Assembly: GCA_965248605.1 (NCBI GenBank)
Contig: CBDFJV010000007.1
Span: forward strand, 1,240,001 to 1,304,000
DNA length: 64,000 nucleotides
Direction: 5' to 3'
DNA from: CAUZJF01 sp965248605
GTDB lineage: Bacteria > Chloroflexota > Dehalococcoidia > Lucifugimonadales > CAUZJF01
Within the stretch, counting starts at the first letter, position 1. Every line of letters begins with the position of its first letter. The position numbers were made by a program, and so were the translations under genes. The notes under the pieces are model-generated. The model made no database searches, was not told where the DNA came from, and saw nothing but the letters and a program-made list of their open reading frames with translations. Positions 24,075 through 32,464 of the stretch are shown here, piece by piece.

Positions 24075-24500
24075 TTGGCCCGCAAAGTAAAAGCGATGAT
24101 CAAACTGCAGATCGAAGCCGGCAAGGCTACGCCGGCCCCTCCGGTCGGTCCGGCCCTGGGGCAGCACGGCGTGAACATCATGGCGTTCGTTAAGGAATAT
24201 AACGAAAAAACCGCTTCCCAAGCAGGTAACATCGTGCCGGTAATCCTCACGGTCTTTGAGGACAGTTCGTTTACGTTTATCATGAAGACGCCGCCGGCGT
24301 CGGCGCTGCTGAGACAGGCTGCCGGAGTTGAAAAGGGCAGCGGCAATCCACTGGTCGAAAAAGTCGGCAGCGTACCGCGGTCCAAGATCAGAGAGATTGC
24401 GGAGAAGAAGCAGCAGGACCTGAACGCCGTCGACATTGAGGGCGCCATGCGAATAGTCGAAGGGACGGCTCGAAGTATGGGCATACAGGTGGAGGCCTGA
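24075..24500 (+). CDS. rplK: 50S ribosomal protein L11
   Basis: A 141-residue L11. It has the N-terminal KLQIEAGKATPAPPVGPALG block, IMAFVKEYNEKT and a C-terminal rRNA-binding domain ending in DIEGAMRIVEGTARSMGI. The start is TTG (ARKVKAMIKLQ), preceded by AAGGA. The TGA overlaps the ATG of rplA. Confidence 0.98.
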   Translation: MARKVKAMIKLQIEAGKATPAPPVGPALGQHGVNIMAFVKEYNEKTASQAGNIVPVILTVFEDSSFTFIMKTPPASALLRQAAGVEKGSGNPLVEKVGSVPRSKIREIAEKKQQDLNAVDIEGAMRIVEGTARSMGIQVEA

Positions 24501-25213
24501 TGGTAGTAGCAGGGAAGCGTTTCCGCGAGGCGCAGGCTCTCGTCGAAGACGAGAAGGAGTACCAACCTGACGAGGCGATCGGACTCCTGAAGAAGACGGC
24601 GACGGCCAAGTTCGACGAGACCGTCGAGCTTCACATTCGGACAGGGTCGGACCCCCGTCACGCAGACCAGCTTGTCAGAGGCGTTACAGTGCTGCCCCAC
24701 GGGGTCGGTAAGCCAGTGAGGGTCGTAGTATTCACCGATGGAGAAGGAGTCACGCTGGCGGAGCAGGCGGGCGCCGATCACGTCGGAAACGACGATCTGA
24801 TCAAGAAGATTGAAGGCGGCTGGGTCGATTTCGACGTCTCGATAGCGACGCCCGACATGATGGGCAAGGTGGGAAAGCTAGGCCGTATTCTCGGCCGACG
24901 TGGCCTTATGCCAAACCCACGATCGGGCACCGTTGTCCAGGCCGGAGACCTCGCCCGGGCCATCGACGAGGCGAAGAAGGGCAGGGTAGAGTACCGGCTG
25001 GACCGCACGGCCCTGATTCACGTGCCCATCGGCAAGGCCAGCTTCGAAGAGCACCAGCTCCTCGATAATCTGACCGCGGTCATGGACAATGTCACCCGGG
25101 CCCGGCCCAGCGGTGTCAAGGGTCAGTACATCAGAGCGGCTTATCTAACCAGCACGATGGGGCCGAGCATCAGCATGGATGTTGCAGGCGCAACGGCCCT
25201 GAGAATAGAATAG
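24500..25213 (+). CDS. rplA: 50S ribosomal protein L1
   Basis: A 237-residue L1 with FDETVELHIRTGSDPRHADQ, the signature LGRILGRRGLMPNPRSGT, and KASFEEHQLLDNL. The start ATG overlaps the rplK stop, so the pair is translationally coupled. In many bacteria L1 represses this operon by binding its own mRNA. Confidence 0.98.
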   Translation: MVVAGKRFREAQALVEDEKEYQPDEAIGLLKKTATAKFDETVELHIRTGSDPRHADQLVRGVTVLPHGVGKPVRVVVFTDGEGVTLAEQAGADHVGNDDLIKKIEGGWVDFDVSIATPDMMGKVGKLGRILGRRGLMPNPRSGTVVQAGDLARAIDEAKKGRVEYRLDRTALIHVPIGKASFEEHQLLDNLTAVMDNVTRARPSGVKGQYIRAAYLTSTMGPSISMDVAGATALRIE

Positions 25214-25373
25214 ACGAACAGCCGCAGACAGTGGGCTCCCCGAGCGGCTCGGGGATTAAAACGCCAGCCCACCGAGGCGAATGGCCGAGACCCGGTCTTG
25301 ACCGGGCAACGAGCGTTCCCCCGGGCTGCGGCTCGGGTTTTTTTCATGTCGGCGAACGTTAGGAGATCGTAGA
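25214..25373 (+). ncRNA. ribosomal protein L10 leader with terminator-like stem
   Basis: The 160-nt gap between rplA and rplJ is rich in self-complementary GC blocks: GGGCTCCCCGAG...CTCGGGG, GGGCTGGCG-type pairs and ACCCGGTCTTGACCGGG. It ends in CCCGGGC-TGCG-GCTCGGG followed by seven T at 25320-25344. This matches the position and layout of L10 leaders, where L10(L12)4 binding sets expression of rplJ-rplL. The fold was judged by eye. Confidence 0.8.
25320..25344 (+). terminator. attenuator within the L10 leader
   Basis: A 7-bp GC stem (one G-T pair) with a TGCG loop, then TTTTTTT. It stands 30 bp before the rplJ start, so it is likely to be a conditional terminator rather than the end of the upstream operon. 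Confidence 0.7.
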
Positions 25374-25973
25374 GTGCCTACTGAAAGAAAGGTCAAGTCC
25401 GTCGAGACGCTAAGCAAGCTGCTTAGCGTCTGCACGATCGCTATCTCCACCGACTTCACCGGAATGAGCGTCGGCTCTATGACGGAGCTGCGACATGCCC
25501 TGCGCGACAGCGGCACACAGTACAAAGTTATCAAGAACAACCTTGTCTACCTGGCTGCCGAAGAAGCGGGAAAGCCTTCGGTAAAGGACATCGTCGAGGG
25601 GGCCACCGGAATCGCGTTCGGGTTCGACGAGCCGACGGTGCCGGCAAAGGCAATCGCCGACTTCATACGCGCCAACCGGGTATCTCTGAGCATCCGCGGA
25701 GCCGTGTTGGGCGACCGCGTGCTTGCAGCGAGCGAAGTCGAAAGCCTGGCGCAACTGCCGTCCAAGGACGTGCTGGTCGCCCGTTTCCTTGGGCAACTCC
25801 AGAGTCCAATCACGTCCCTTGTCTACGTGCTGAACGGTCCCATATCGGCTCTTGCCAGGGTCCTGCAGGCGGTGGCGGAGGCAAAGGGCCAGGAGGCCGG
25901 AGAGAGCCCGACCGACGAGTCGCCGGACGCTGCGGACGACGAACCGGAAGAGTCCAAGCCCGAGTCTGAATAA
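25374..25973 (+). CDS. rplJ: 50S ribosomal protein L10
   Basis: A 199-residue L10, the base of the ribosomal stalk. KVKSVETLSKLLSVCTIAIS, TDFTGMSVGSMTELRHALRD and YKVIKNNLVYLAAEEAGKP match the family N-terminus. The start is a GTG. The C-terminus has an acidic tail of about 25 residues (ESPTDESPDAADDEPEES), longer than in most homologues. rplL does not follow directly: a desaturase gene comes between. Confidence 0.96.
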   Translation: MPTERKVKSVETLSKLLSVCTIAISTDFTGMSVGSMTELRHALRDSGTQYKVIKNNLVYLAAEEAGKPSVKDIVEGATGIAFGFDEPTVPAKAIADFIRANRVSLSIRGAVLGDRVLAASEVESLAQLPSKDVLVARFLGQLQSPITSLVYVLNGPISALARVLQAVAEAKGQEAGESPTDESPDAADDEPEESKPESE

Positions 25974-26101
25974 ATAACCTTGCCCGCGCAGGCATCGGAG
26001 CGACCAGATCAGGCGGCTCCCCTGCGCCGGCGTTAACTGCATCATAGACTCAGTCAGGAGCGCGTAGATATGACTGCCATAAGTCCGTCGAGGTCAGGTG
26101 T

Positions 26102-27202
26102 ATGAGTAATCCTAGCGTTCAACTGGAAGGCCCAGCTCAGCGACCGGAAGTACAGCCCGCACAGGATGTACTCACCGTTGGCCGGCCCGGAGAGCGAGTA
26201 GATCCTCAACAGAATGCTGAATATGCGGAGTTGAAGCAGTTGATCAAACAAGGCGGGTTCCTGGAGAAGCAACTCGCCTACTACGCCTACAAGATAATCT
26301 CGACCGCGGCCCTGCTGGCCGTCAGCCTCACGATCCTCGCGCTGGTGGACACTCTCTGGGTGCAGCTCTTGAACGCGGTATTTCTAGCCGTCGTCTTCGC
26401 CCAGATAGCGTTCATCGGCCACGACGCAGGCCATAGGCAAATCTTCAATTCGGCGCGCTACAATGAATTCGCGGGCCTTGTCATCTGCTTCATGTTGGCC
26501 CTGGAACGCAGCTGGTGGCTCGACAAGCACAACCGGCACCACAGCAATCCCAATCACCTGGCTCTCGACCCGGATGCAGACTTTCCGGTTCTGGCTTTTA
26601 CCAAGGAACAGGCACTCAAAAGGAGAGGGATATATAAGTTCATCGTAAAACACCAGGCTTTCCTCTTCTACCCGATGTTGCTTTTGGAAGGACTCGGACT
26701 GCGGCTGGCGGGAATCCAATACTTGCTTGCCAACAAAGTCAAATATCCTGTAGCCGAGCCACTGCTTATGATCGGACACCTCGCGGTGTACCTCGGTTTG
26801 CTATTCTTCCTCTTGGGTGCTTGGCAAGCCGGATTGTTTTTCGTGGTCCACCAAGCCGCATTTGGTCTGATCATGGGATCGGTATTTGCCCCCAATCACA
26901 AAGGGATGCTTATGATCGGCGAAAACGAAGAGATGGACTTCTTTCGGCGTCAGGTGCTGACCGCTCGAAATGTAAAGGGCCATCCTTTCACGGATTTCTG
27001 GTATGGGGGTCTCAACTACCAGATTGAGCATCACCTATTCCCCAACATGCCCCGCAACAAGCTCGGGGAGGCCCAGAAAGTCGCCAAAGCTTTCTGTGAA
27101 GAGCACGCGGTTCCGTATCATGAAACAGGAGTAATCCAGTCGCAGAAGGAAATCCTCCAGTTTCTGTACCAGGAAAGCGCGCCGTTACGCGCAGAGGCCT
27201 AA
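26102..27202 (+). CDS. membrane fatty acid desaturase
   Basis: A 366-residue diiron desaturase of the acyl-lipid/acyl-CoA type. The three histidine boxes are complete: HDAGH at residues 107-111, HNRHH at 143-147 and QIEHH at 307-311. Four or more hydrophobic spans lie around residues 60-105 and 185-260. The boxes and the NYQIEHHLFPNMPR ending match desaturases acting on saturated or monounsaturated chains; regiochemistry cannot be read. No cytochrome b5 domain is fused. It lies between rplJ and rplL, with gaps of 128 and 168 bp, so it may have its own promoter or be co-expressed. The gene is somewhat lower in GC than the ribosomal genes around it. Confidence 0.92.
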   Translation: MSNPSVQLEGPAQRPEVQPAQDVLTVGRPGERVDPQQNAEYAELKQLIKQGGFLEKQLAYYAYKIISTAALLAVSLTILALVDTLWVQLLNAVFLAVVFAQIAFIGHDAGHRQIFNSARYNEFAGLVICFMLALERSWWLDKHNRHHSNPNHLALDPDADFPVLAFTKEQALKRRGIYKFIVKHQAFLFYPMLLLEGLGLRLAGIQYLLANKVKYPVAEPLLMIGHLAVYLGLLFFLLGAWQAGLFFVVHQAAFGLIMGSVFAPNHKGMLMIGENEEMDFFRRQVLTARNVKGHPFTDFWYGGLNYQIEHHLFPNMPRNKLGEAQKVAKAFCEEHAVPYHETGVIQSQKEILQFLYQESAPLRAEA

Positions 27203-27370
27203 CGGTATCGACTTTGTACGGCGAGCTGTGGAGACATGCGATGGTATTGAAAGACCCGTACCTGACGATAAGGCCGGTCCGTCAGACGGCTTTCTAGCAA
27301 CGAGAGTCGATTGGCAAAACAGTACGTCATCACGTCACGATGAAGCGGCAACAAGCAATTGGAGGGAATC

Positions 27371-27757
27371 ATGACCACTAAAGAAGAGATACTCGAGTCT
27401 ATCAAAGGCATGTCTGTGCTGGAGCTGTCCGAGCTCGTCAAGGAGCTGGAGGACACCTTCGGCGTGAGCGCTGCCGCTCCCGTGGCGGTCGCAGCCGCCG
27501 CCCCCGTGGACGGGGCCCAGGCCGCAGCTGCCGCTGAAGACGAGCAGACTGAATTCACGGTCGTTCTCCAGGAGTTCGGCGCCAACAAGATCAATGTCAT
27601 CAAAGCTGTGCGTTCGGTGACTACCCTCGGTTTGAAGGAAGCGAAGGAGCTGGTGGAGGGTGTCCCCTCGACCGTCAAAGAGGGGATCACCAAGGAAACC
27701 GCTGATGAGTTGAAGACCACGCTCGAAGAGGCCGGCGCGAAGGTCGAAGTCCAGTAA
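27371..27757 (+). CDS. rplL: 50S ribosomal protein L7/L12
   Basis: A 128-residue stalk protein. It has the N-terminal dimerisation helix (EEILESIKGMSVLELSELVK), an Ala/Pro-rich hinge (AAAPVAVAAAAP) and a C-terminal domain with EFTVVLQEFGANKINVIKAV and LGLKEAKELVEGVP. The ATG at 27371 has a strong GGAGGG site; an in-frame ATG 12 bp upstream is less likely. It is separated from rplJ by the desaturase gene. Confidence 0.98.
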   Translation: MTTKEEILESIKGMSVLELSELVKELEDTFGVSAAAPVAVAAAAPVDGAQAAAAAEDEQTEFTVVLQEFGANKINVIKAVRSVTTLGLKEAKELVEGVPSTVKEGITKETADELKTTLEEAGAKVEVQ

Positions 27758-27829
27758 TCAAAACTTCCTTCTGAGGGGGGGCGGCCTTGCGGACATCGCC
27801 TCCTTCCTCGAATCGATCGTAGGTCTGTC

Positions 27830-28081
27830 GTGAGCCGCCGTAAAGACCAGGCCCGTTTCGATGCGATGTTGCGCCTCGACCCCGACTACAGGGGGTTCAG
27901 GGGCAGCTCCCACGAGCCCGACAGGCCCGGTAAGGTGCCCCTGGAGCCCGTCATCTGCTCGGTGTGCGGGCGCAAGCGGAACGTCCCAAGAGGGATTGCC
28001 TTGGAGCAGGGCGACGCCTTCGTCTGCCAGCGTTGCGTCGACGAAGGCCGGGCCGCCACGTCCACTACCGTCGAGCCGTAG
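27830..28081 (+). CDS. small zinc-ribbon protein of unknown function
   Basis: An 83-residue protein with a GTG start. Residues about 43-70 hold two CxxC pairs, CSVC and CQRC, about 25 residues apart, as in a zinc ribbon. The N-terminus is basic and polar (SRRKDQARFDAMLRLDPDYR). It lies 72 bp after rplL. I know no named family. A role in RNA or protein binding is a guess. Confidence 0.6.
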   Translation: MSRRKDQARFDAMLRLDPDYRGFRGSSHEPDRPGKVPLEPVICSVCGRKRNVPRGIALEQGDAFVCQRCVDEGRAATSTTVEP

Positions 28082-28156
28082 CCGCTCAACCCCAGAGCCC
28101 GGCTTTCGACGAACCCCCTAATACGCTCCCTCGCGGGGCAGTTGCGCTCAATGAGA

Positions 28157-28180
28157 TTCGCTGATATGCTGATATGCGAA
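28157..28180 (+). promoter_or_regulatory. tandem/palindromic element at the XRE gene start
   Basis: TTCGC (28157-28161) and GCGAA (28176-28180) are inverted arms enclosing two perfect tandem copies of GCTGATAT (28160-28167 and 28168-28175). The element overlaps the first possible ATG of the XRE gene, a position suited to autorepression. Confidence 0.5.
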
Positions 28181-28521
28181 CTTCTAACGACGCAGACGAG
28201 GGTCTTTTGACATTCGGAGAAGTCATCGCTTCGGCCCGCAAGGATCTGGGCATCAGTCAGCGCGAGCTCGCGCAAAAGGTCCTCAAAGAGGATGGGCTGC
28301 CGATCTCGCCCCAATACCTGAACGACATTGAGCGCGACCGGCGCAATCCGCCCGGTGACTCGCTGCTCGACCAGCTGGCCGGGGAGCTCAACCTCGACAA
28401 GGACTACCTCTACTTTATCGCGGGCAAATATCCTTCCGACGTCCGTTCAGGATCCCGCGATCCGAAACAGGTAGCGGAGGCCTTCAAGGCCTTCAGGCGC
28501 ACACTAAGGGGTGGCCGATGA
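28174..28521 (+). CDS. XRE-family HTH transcriptional regulator
   Basis: A 115-residue regulator with an N-terminal Cro/CI helix-turn-helix: LTFGEVIASARKDLGISQRE, then an inserted LAQKVLKEDGLPISPQYLND and IERDRRNPPG. It pairs with the ImmA-like protease that starts inside its last codons (4-bp overlap). ATG 28174 lies within a repeat and has no ribosome site; TTG 28207 (just before the HTH) is preceded by GAGGG and could be the true start. It likely represses its own operon until the protease acts. Confidence 0.85.
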   Translation: MRTSNDADEGLLTFGEVIASARKDLGISQRELAQKVLKEDGLPISPQYLNDIERDRRNPPGDSLLDQLAGELNLDKDYLYFIAGKYPSDVRSGSRDPKQVAEAFKAFRRTLRGGR

Positions 28522-29207
28522 AGTGGGTGCGCGATCGAACCAGGCGCTTCGAATGGCGACCTTACTACGCACAGGACGAGATCGACGTCCACTGCGAGGA
28601 CGCCGTCCGTCGGTTCTTCAGCGATAGCGATCGCCCCGTTTCATACCCTCTTTCGACTGACGATCTGACGGTGCTGATTGAACGGAGCGTCGCCGAGCTT
28701 GACCTCTACGCCAACCTGGCCTCTGAGGGACGCGACGTGGAGGGTGTGACGGAGTTCCACTCGAAGGCGAAGCCTTCCGTTCGGATCGCGAAGTACCTCT
28801 CAGAGCAACCGGCTAGGCAGAACCGGCTCCGAAGTACATTGGCCCACGAGTACGGGCACGTCGCCTTCCACGGGTTCCTCTGGTCGATGGAACCCTGGAC
28901 CGCGCCGTCGAGGTCGAAGCGCTCGAAAGCGATGGCTCCGCGGTGCCGGCGGGCCAGAATAGTCGCCGCGCCCCAGACCGACTGGATCGAATGGCAGGCC
29001 GGGTACGCCAGCGGTGCCCTGCTCATGCCGGCCACTGTTGTGGGCGACATTGTGACCGACGCCTTCGCAGAGTGGGGCGTGGCGCGATGGGTCCAGGCCG
29101 GATCAGACCGCCACTCCGACCTCGTCGGCCGGATCGCCGCGAAGTTTGCTGTGTCGAAGGACGCTGCGGCCATGCGTGTTCTGAAGCTCGGTTACACCAC
29201 GGCCTGA
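28518..29207 (+). CDS. ImmA/IrrE family metallo-endopeptidase
   Basis: A 229-residue zinc protease of the ImmA/IrrE class, which cleaves or inactivates a partner XRE repressor on a signal. The active-site motif LAHEYGHVAFHG (HExxH) is at about residues 111-115, with an acidic residue and DWIEWQAGYASGALLMPA downstream, the usual EWQAxxFAxxLLMP-like third-ligand helix. It overlaps the XRE gene by 4 bp. The N-terminal 40 residues (WRPYYAQDEID) are unassigned. The pair is followed by the kinase-like/NUDIX fusion in the same direction. Confidence 0.88.
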   Translation: MKWVRDRTRRFEWRPYYAQDEIDVHCEDAVRRFFSDSDRPVSYPLSTDDLTVLIERSVAELDLYANLASEGRDVEGVTEFHSKAKPSVRIAKYLSEQPARQNRLRSTLAHEYGHVAFHGFLWSMEPWTAPSRSKRSKAMAPRCRRARIVAAPQTDWIEWQAGYASGALLMPATVVGDIVTDAFAEWGVARWVQAGSDRHSDLVGRIAAKFAVSKDAAAMRVLKLGYTTA

Positions 29208-29229
29208 CGGCCGACTGCGCAGCTGCATC

Positions 29230-30600
29230 GTGTCCCACCCGCTTACCCAAGTGACTGCGATCGACGTGCCTGTCGAGTCTTACCTCCGTGACGTCGGCGA
29301 GGTTTTTCATGTGTTCCTGCACCAGGACTCCGGGATACCGTACGGCGTCCTCATCGACGGCGAGCGTTGGTTCGTGAAACCGTCCGACAACCCTTCGATC
29401 GTCGAATCCCTCAGGCGCGCCGTGCACCTCAACGCGACCGTCCAGCACCCCGCGCTGCCACGTCTTCCGAACACTTTCGAGACCCCGAATGGCCTGGCGC
29501 TCGTTTACGAATGGGTGCCCGGCGAAGTGCTGAACGACCCAGGGTTCACGCCGGAGCAACGCCGCCACGACCCGGTCCATCCTCACGTCCGCTTCAGGTC
29601 ACTCCCGCTCCGCCAAGTCGTCGACGCTCTCGATACGGTGTACGACGTACATCTCGTATTGGCCGAGCGCGGGTTCGTCGCGTCCGATTTCTACGACGGG
29701 TGCATCATCTACGACTTCGACGGAGAGCAGACCTTCCTTTGCGACCTGGATGAGTACCGCGACGGCCCGTTCGTCCTAGAGACGGACCGGGCTTACGGGT
29801 CGACTCGCTTCATGGCCCCCGAGGAGTTCCAGCGCGGCGCGACCATCGACCAGGTCACCAACGTGTTCAACCTGGGACGCGCCGCCACGGTGCTCCTGGG
29901 CGATGGAACTGAATCGCTGGACGCCTGGAAGGGCAGCGAGGCTATGAAAAAAGTCGTCGTGCGGGCCACCGATCCCGACCGCGACCGACGGCACCAGTCC
30001 GTGCACGAGTTCGTCGACGAATGGCGGGCCGCCGTCGGCGGGCTCCTGACGCCCGCCGCTGGGCCTGTCGATGTAGCTATTCAGCGAATGACCGATCCAA
30101 ATCACGCAGCGGGAAATGGGGAAGAGGTTCACTGGCGTGACAACCGTGGCCAAGATATAGTCTCGTCCTTGCATCCTCCGGTCCTTCCCCCTCCGGTCGG
30201 CACGCGATGGGGGGCGGCAGGCATATGTTTCACACGCGACGGCGAGCTTGTCCTAGTCAAGGAATCTGGTTTTTGGGTATTCCCTGGCGGCCGTCCTGAG
30301 GAGGACGAGGAGTGGCGGGCTACCCTGGACCGGGAGGTGCTTGAGGAGGCCTGCGCGTCGGTTGAGGAAGCGACGCTGCTCGGTTTCACAAGGGGTGAAT
30401 GTGTCAAAGGTGGGGAGAAGGGATTGGTTCTCGTCAGGTCCCTTTGGAGGGCGGAGGTCTCGCTAAAACCGTGGGAGCCACAGCACGAGACCACGGATAG
30501 GTTGGTTGTGCCTCCGGATCAGGCGTTCGCAATATTGAATTTTCCTCAAGGCAGCCGACCCATAATTCAAAGGTGGTTTGACGAAGCCATGGCTATCTAG
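29230..30600 (+). CDS. protein-kinase-like domain fused to a NUDIX domain
   Basis: A 456-residue two-domain protein. Residues about 15-275 have a protein-kinase-like outline: lysine in RWFVKPSDN, a glutamate in the following helix (IVESLRRAVHLNATVQHPAL), hinge LVYEWVPGEVLN, catalytic-loop-like FVASDFYDGCIIYD (D present, usual Asn absent), DLDEY in place of DFG, and MAPEEF as APE. Residues about 315-456 are a NUDIX domain with GGRPEEDEEWRATLDREVLE followed by EAC, complete except that the last glycine is cysteine. GTG start at 29230, 22 bp after the ImmA-like gene. Function unknown; the context suggests a stress- or defence-induced effector. Confidence 0.75.
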   Translation: MSHPLTQVTAIDVPVESYLRDVGEVFHVFLHQDSGIPYGVLIDGERWFVKPSDNPSIVESLRRAVHLNATVQHPALPRLPNTFETPNGLALVYEWVPGEVLNDPGFTPEQRRHDPVHPHVRFRSLPLRQVVDALDTVYDVHLVLAERGFVASDFYDGCIIYDFDGEQTFLCDLDEYRDGPFVLETDRAYGSTRFMAPEEFQRGATIDQVTNVFNLGRAATVLLGDGTESLDAWKGSEAMKKVVVRATDPDRDRRHQSVHEFVDEWRAAVGGLLTPAAGPVDVAIQRMTDPNHAAGNGEEVHWRDNRGQDIVSSLHPPVLPPPVGTRWGAAGICFTRDGELVLVKESGFWVFPGGRPEEDEEWRATLDREVLEEACASVEEATLLGFTRGECVKGGEKGLVLVRSLWRAEVSLKPWEPQHETTDRLVVPPDQAFAILNFPQGSRPIIQRWFDEAMAI

Positions 30601-30685
30601 TGACTGGCGAATAATTTTTTTGCCCGTCAGTACGCGCATCAGCGGATATGCCACATAGCATCGGGATCGTTAGATACAGGAGTAT

Positions 30686-31675
30686 TTGAGGTTGCCGCAC
30701 ATTATTGTCGAAGACCTGGTGAAACGCTTCCGGATCGCCGAGCGGGCGCCCGGAATCTGGGGTGCGCTGAAGGGCGTGGCCAGTCGTCGCTACCGCACGG
30801 TCGACGCGTTGAACGGAGCATCTTTCGCCATTGAGCCCGGAGAGCTGGTCGGCTACATCGGCCCCAACGGGGCAGGGAAATCCACGACGGTCAAGATCAT
30901 CTCCGGCATCCTAGTGCCCGACTCCGGACGGTGCGAGATCCTCGGCCGCGTGCCGTGGAGAGACCGCATAGCCCATGTCCGCGACATCGGCGTGGTGTTC
31001 GGCCAGCGGACCCAGCTCTGGTGGGACCTTCCGGTAATAGAGTCCTTCGATCTGCTGCGGGACATCTATAGCGTACCGGCCCGCGACTACGCCAGGACCC
31101 GGGACGAACTTATCGCCACGCTCGACCTGGAGCCGCTCCTGAACGTCCCGGTGCGACTCTTGAGCCTCGGCCAGCGGATGCGCTGCGACCTGACGGCGGC
31201 TCTGCTCCACTCTCCCTCCATTCTGTTCCTGGACGAGCCGACCATCGGCCTGGATGCGCCCTCCAAGCTCGCATTTCGCGACTTCATCCGCCGCTTCAAC
31301 CGCGAGCGCGGCGTGACCATGATTCTCACTACCCACGACATGGATGACATCGAGGCGCTCTGCACTCGAATAATGGTTATCGGCCAGGGCCGCATCCTCT
31401 CGGACGGCAGCCTGGCCGCCCTACGCTCTCGCATTACGCCGGAACGCAGACTCATCGTGGACCTGGTGGACCCGGACGCCGACGTGTCCGATCCCGACGC
31501 TACCGTCACCAGCCGCGACGGGGCTCGCGTCCAGCTGAGCTTCGACCCCGGCAGAGTCACCGCCGCCGAGCTGATCGGGCGCGTCGCATCGTCGCACGGG
31601 GTGCGAGACCTCTTCGTCGAGAACCCGCCCATCGAGGAGATCGTTGCACGGCTTTACCAGGAAAACCAGCTTTGA
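30686..31675 (+). CDS. ABC-2 exporter ATP-binding protein
   Basis: A 329-residue ATPase. Walker A is GPNGAGKST, Q-loop VFGQRTQLWW, signature LSLGQRMRCDL (a variant of LSGGQ), Walker B ILFLDEPTIGLD and H-loop TTHDMDD. The pattern fits the COG4586 class that works with two dissimilar ABC-2 permeases, both present downstream. The C-terminal 80 residues form the extra regulatory part of exporter ATPases. The start is the TTG at 30686 or 30692; both are followed by LPHIIVEDLVKRF. The substrate is unknown. Confidence 0.93.
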   Translation: MRLPHIIVEDLVKRFRIAERAPGIWGALKGVASRRYRTVDALNGASFAIEPGELVGYIGPNGAGKSTTVKIISGILVPDSGRCEILGRVPWRDRIAHVRDIGVVFGQRTQLWWDLPVIESFDLLRDIYSVPARDYARTRDELIATLDLEPLLNVPVRLLSLGQRMRCDLTAALLHSPSILFLDEPTIGLDAPSKLAFRDFIRRFNRERGVTMILTTHDMDDIEALCTRIMVIGQGRILSDGSLAALRSRITPERRLIVDLVDPDADVSDPDATVTSRDGARVQLSFDPGRVTAAELIGRVASSHGVRDLFVENPPIEEIVARLYQENQL

Positions 31676-32463
31676 ATGGCTACCGGGCGATAGTCAGCGC
31701 CAGGTTCAGGACCCTACTTCAGTACCGGGCGGCCGCTGTCGCCGGGATGGTCACGCAGCTGTTCTGGGGTCTGATTCTCGTGATGGTCTTCGAGGCGTTC
31801 TTCCGTTCCACGACGGCGTCGCAACCGATGCAAATGGAGGAGGTCGCCACATATATCTGGCTGGGCCAGGCGTTCCTGGGCATGCTTCCATGGAACATGG
31901 AGCGCGACATCCGGGACTTGATCCGAACTGGCGCCGTCAGCTACGAGCTGCTTCGGCCGTTGGACCTATATACGCTCTGGTTCAGCCGCGTCCTGGCCTG
32001 GCGCGTTGCAGCGCCGCTACTGCGGTCAGTACCTCTCCTGGTTATCGCGGGCCTGTTCTTCGGGATGCAGGCTCCGGCGACATGGACGGCAGCAGGCGCG
32101 TTCGCGCTGGCGATGCTAGGTGCGTTCCTGTTGAGCTGTGCCATCACCACACTGCTCAACATCTCCATGATGTGGACCGTTTCCGGAGACGGAATTGCCG
32201 GCCTGACCCCCACGGTGGTACTCGTTTTCTCTGGCTCGCTGGTTCCGCTGCCCTTCTTTCCCGAATGGATGCAGCCGCTTCTGGAGGCCCTGCCGTTCCG
32301 CGGCCTGGTCGACACCCCTTACCGCCTCTACCTCGGCCACATTCCGGCCGGCGAGGCGCTTCCCCTCCTGGCACACCAAGCGGCGTGGACCGCGGCGTTG
32401 GTCGTATTCGGTCGATGGGCCCTTTCTCGCGGAGTCCGCCGCCTTGTGGTTCAGGGTGGCTAA
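31672..32463 (+). CDS. ABC-2 type permease, first subunit
   Basis: A 263-residue membrane protein of the COG4587 type with six predicted helices. It begins GYRAIVSARFRTLLQYRAAA, with the interfacial helix typical of ABC-2 permeases, and has YELLRPLDLYTLWFSR and LPFFPEWMQPLLEALPFRGL. The TTG start overlaps the stop of the ATPase gene. It probably forms a heterodimer with the next gene product. Confidence 0.9.
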   Translation: MNGYRAIVSARFRTLLQYRAAAVAGMVTQLFWGLILVMVFEAFFRSTTASQPMQMEEVATYIWLGQAFLGMLPWNMERDIRDLIRTGAVSYELLRPLDLYTLWFSRVLAWRVAAPLLRSVPLLVIAGLFFGMQAPATWTAAGAFALAMLGAFLLSCAITTLLNISMMWTVSGDGIAGLTPTVVLVFSGSLVPLPFFPEWMQPLLEALPFRGLVDTPYRLYLGHIPAGEALPLLAHQAAWTAALVVFGRWALSRGVRRLVVQGG

Positions 32464-32464
32464 C

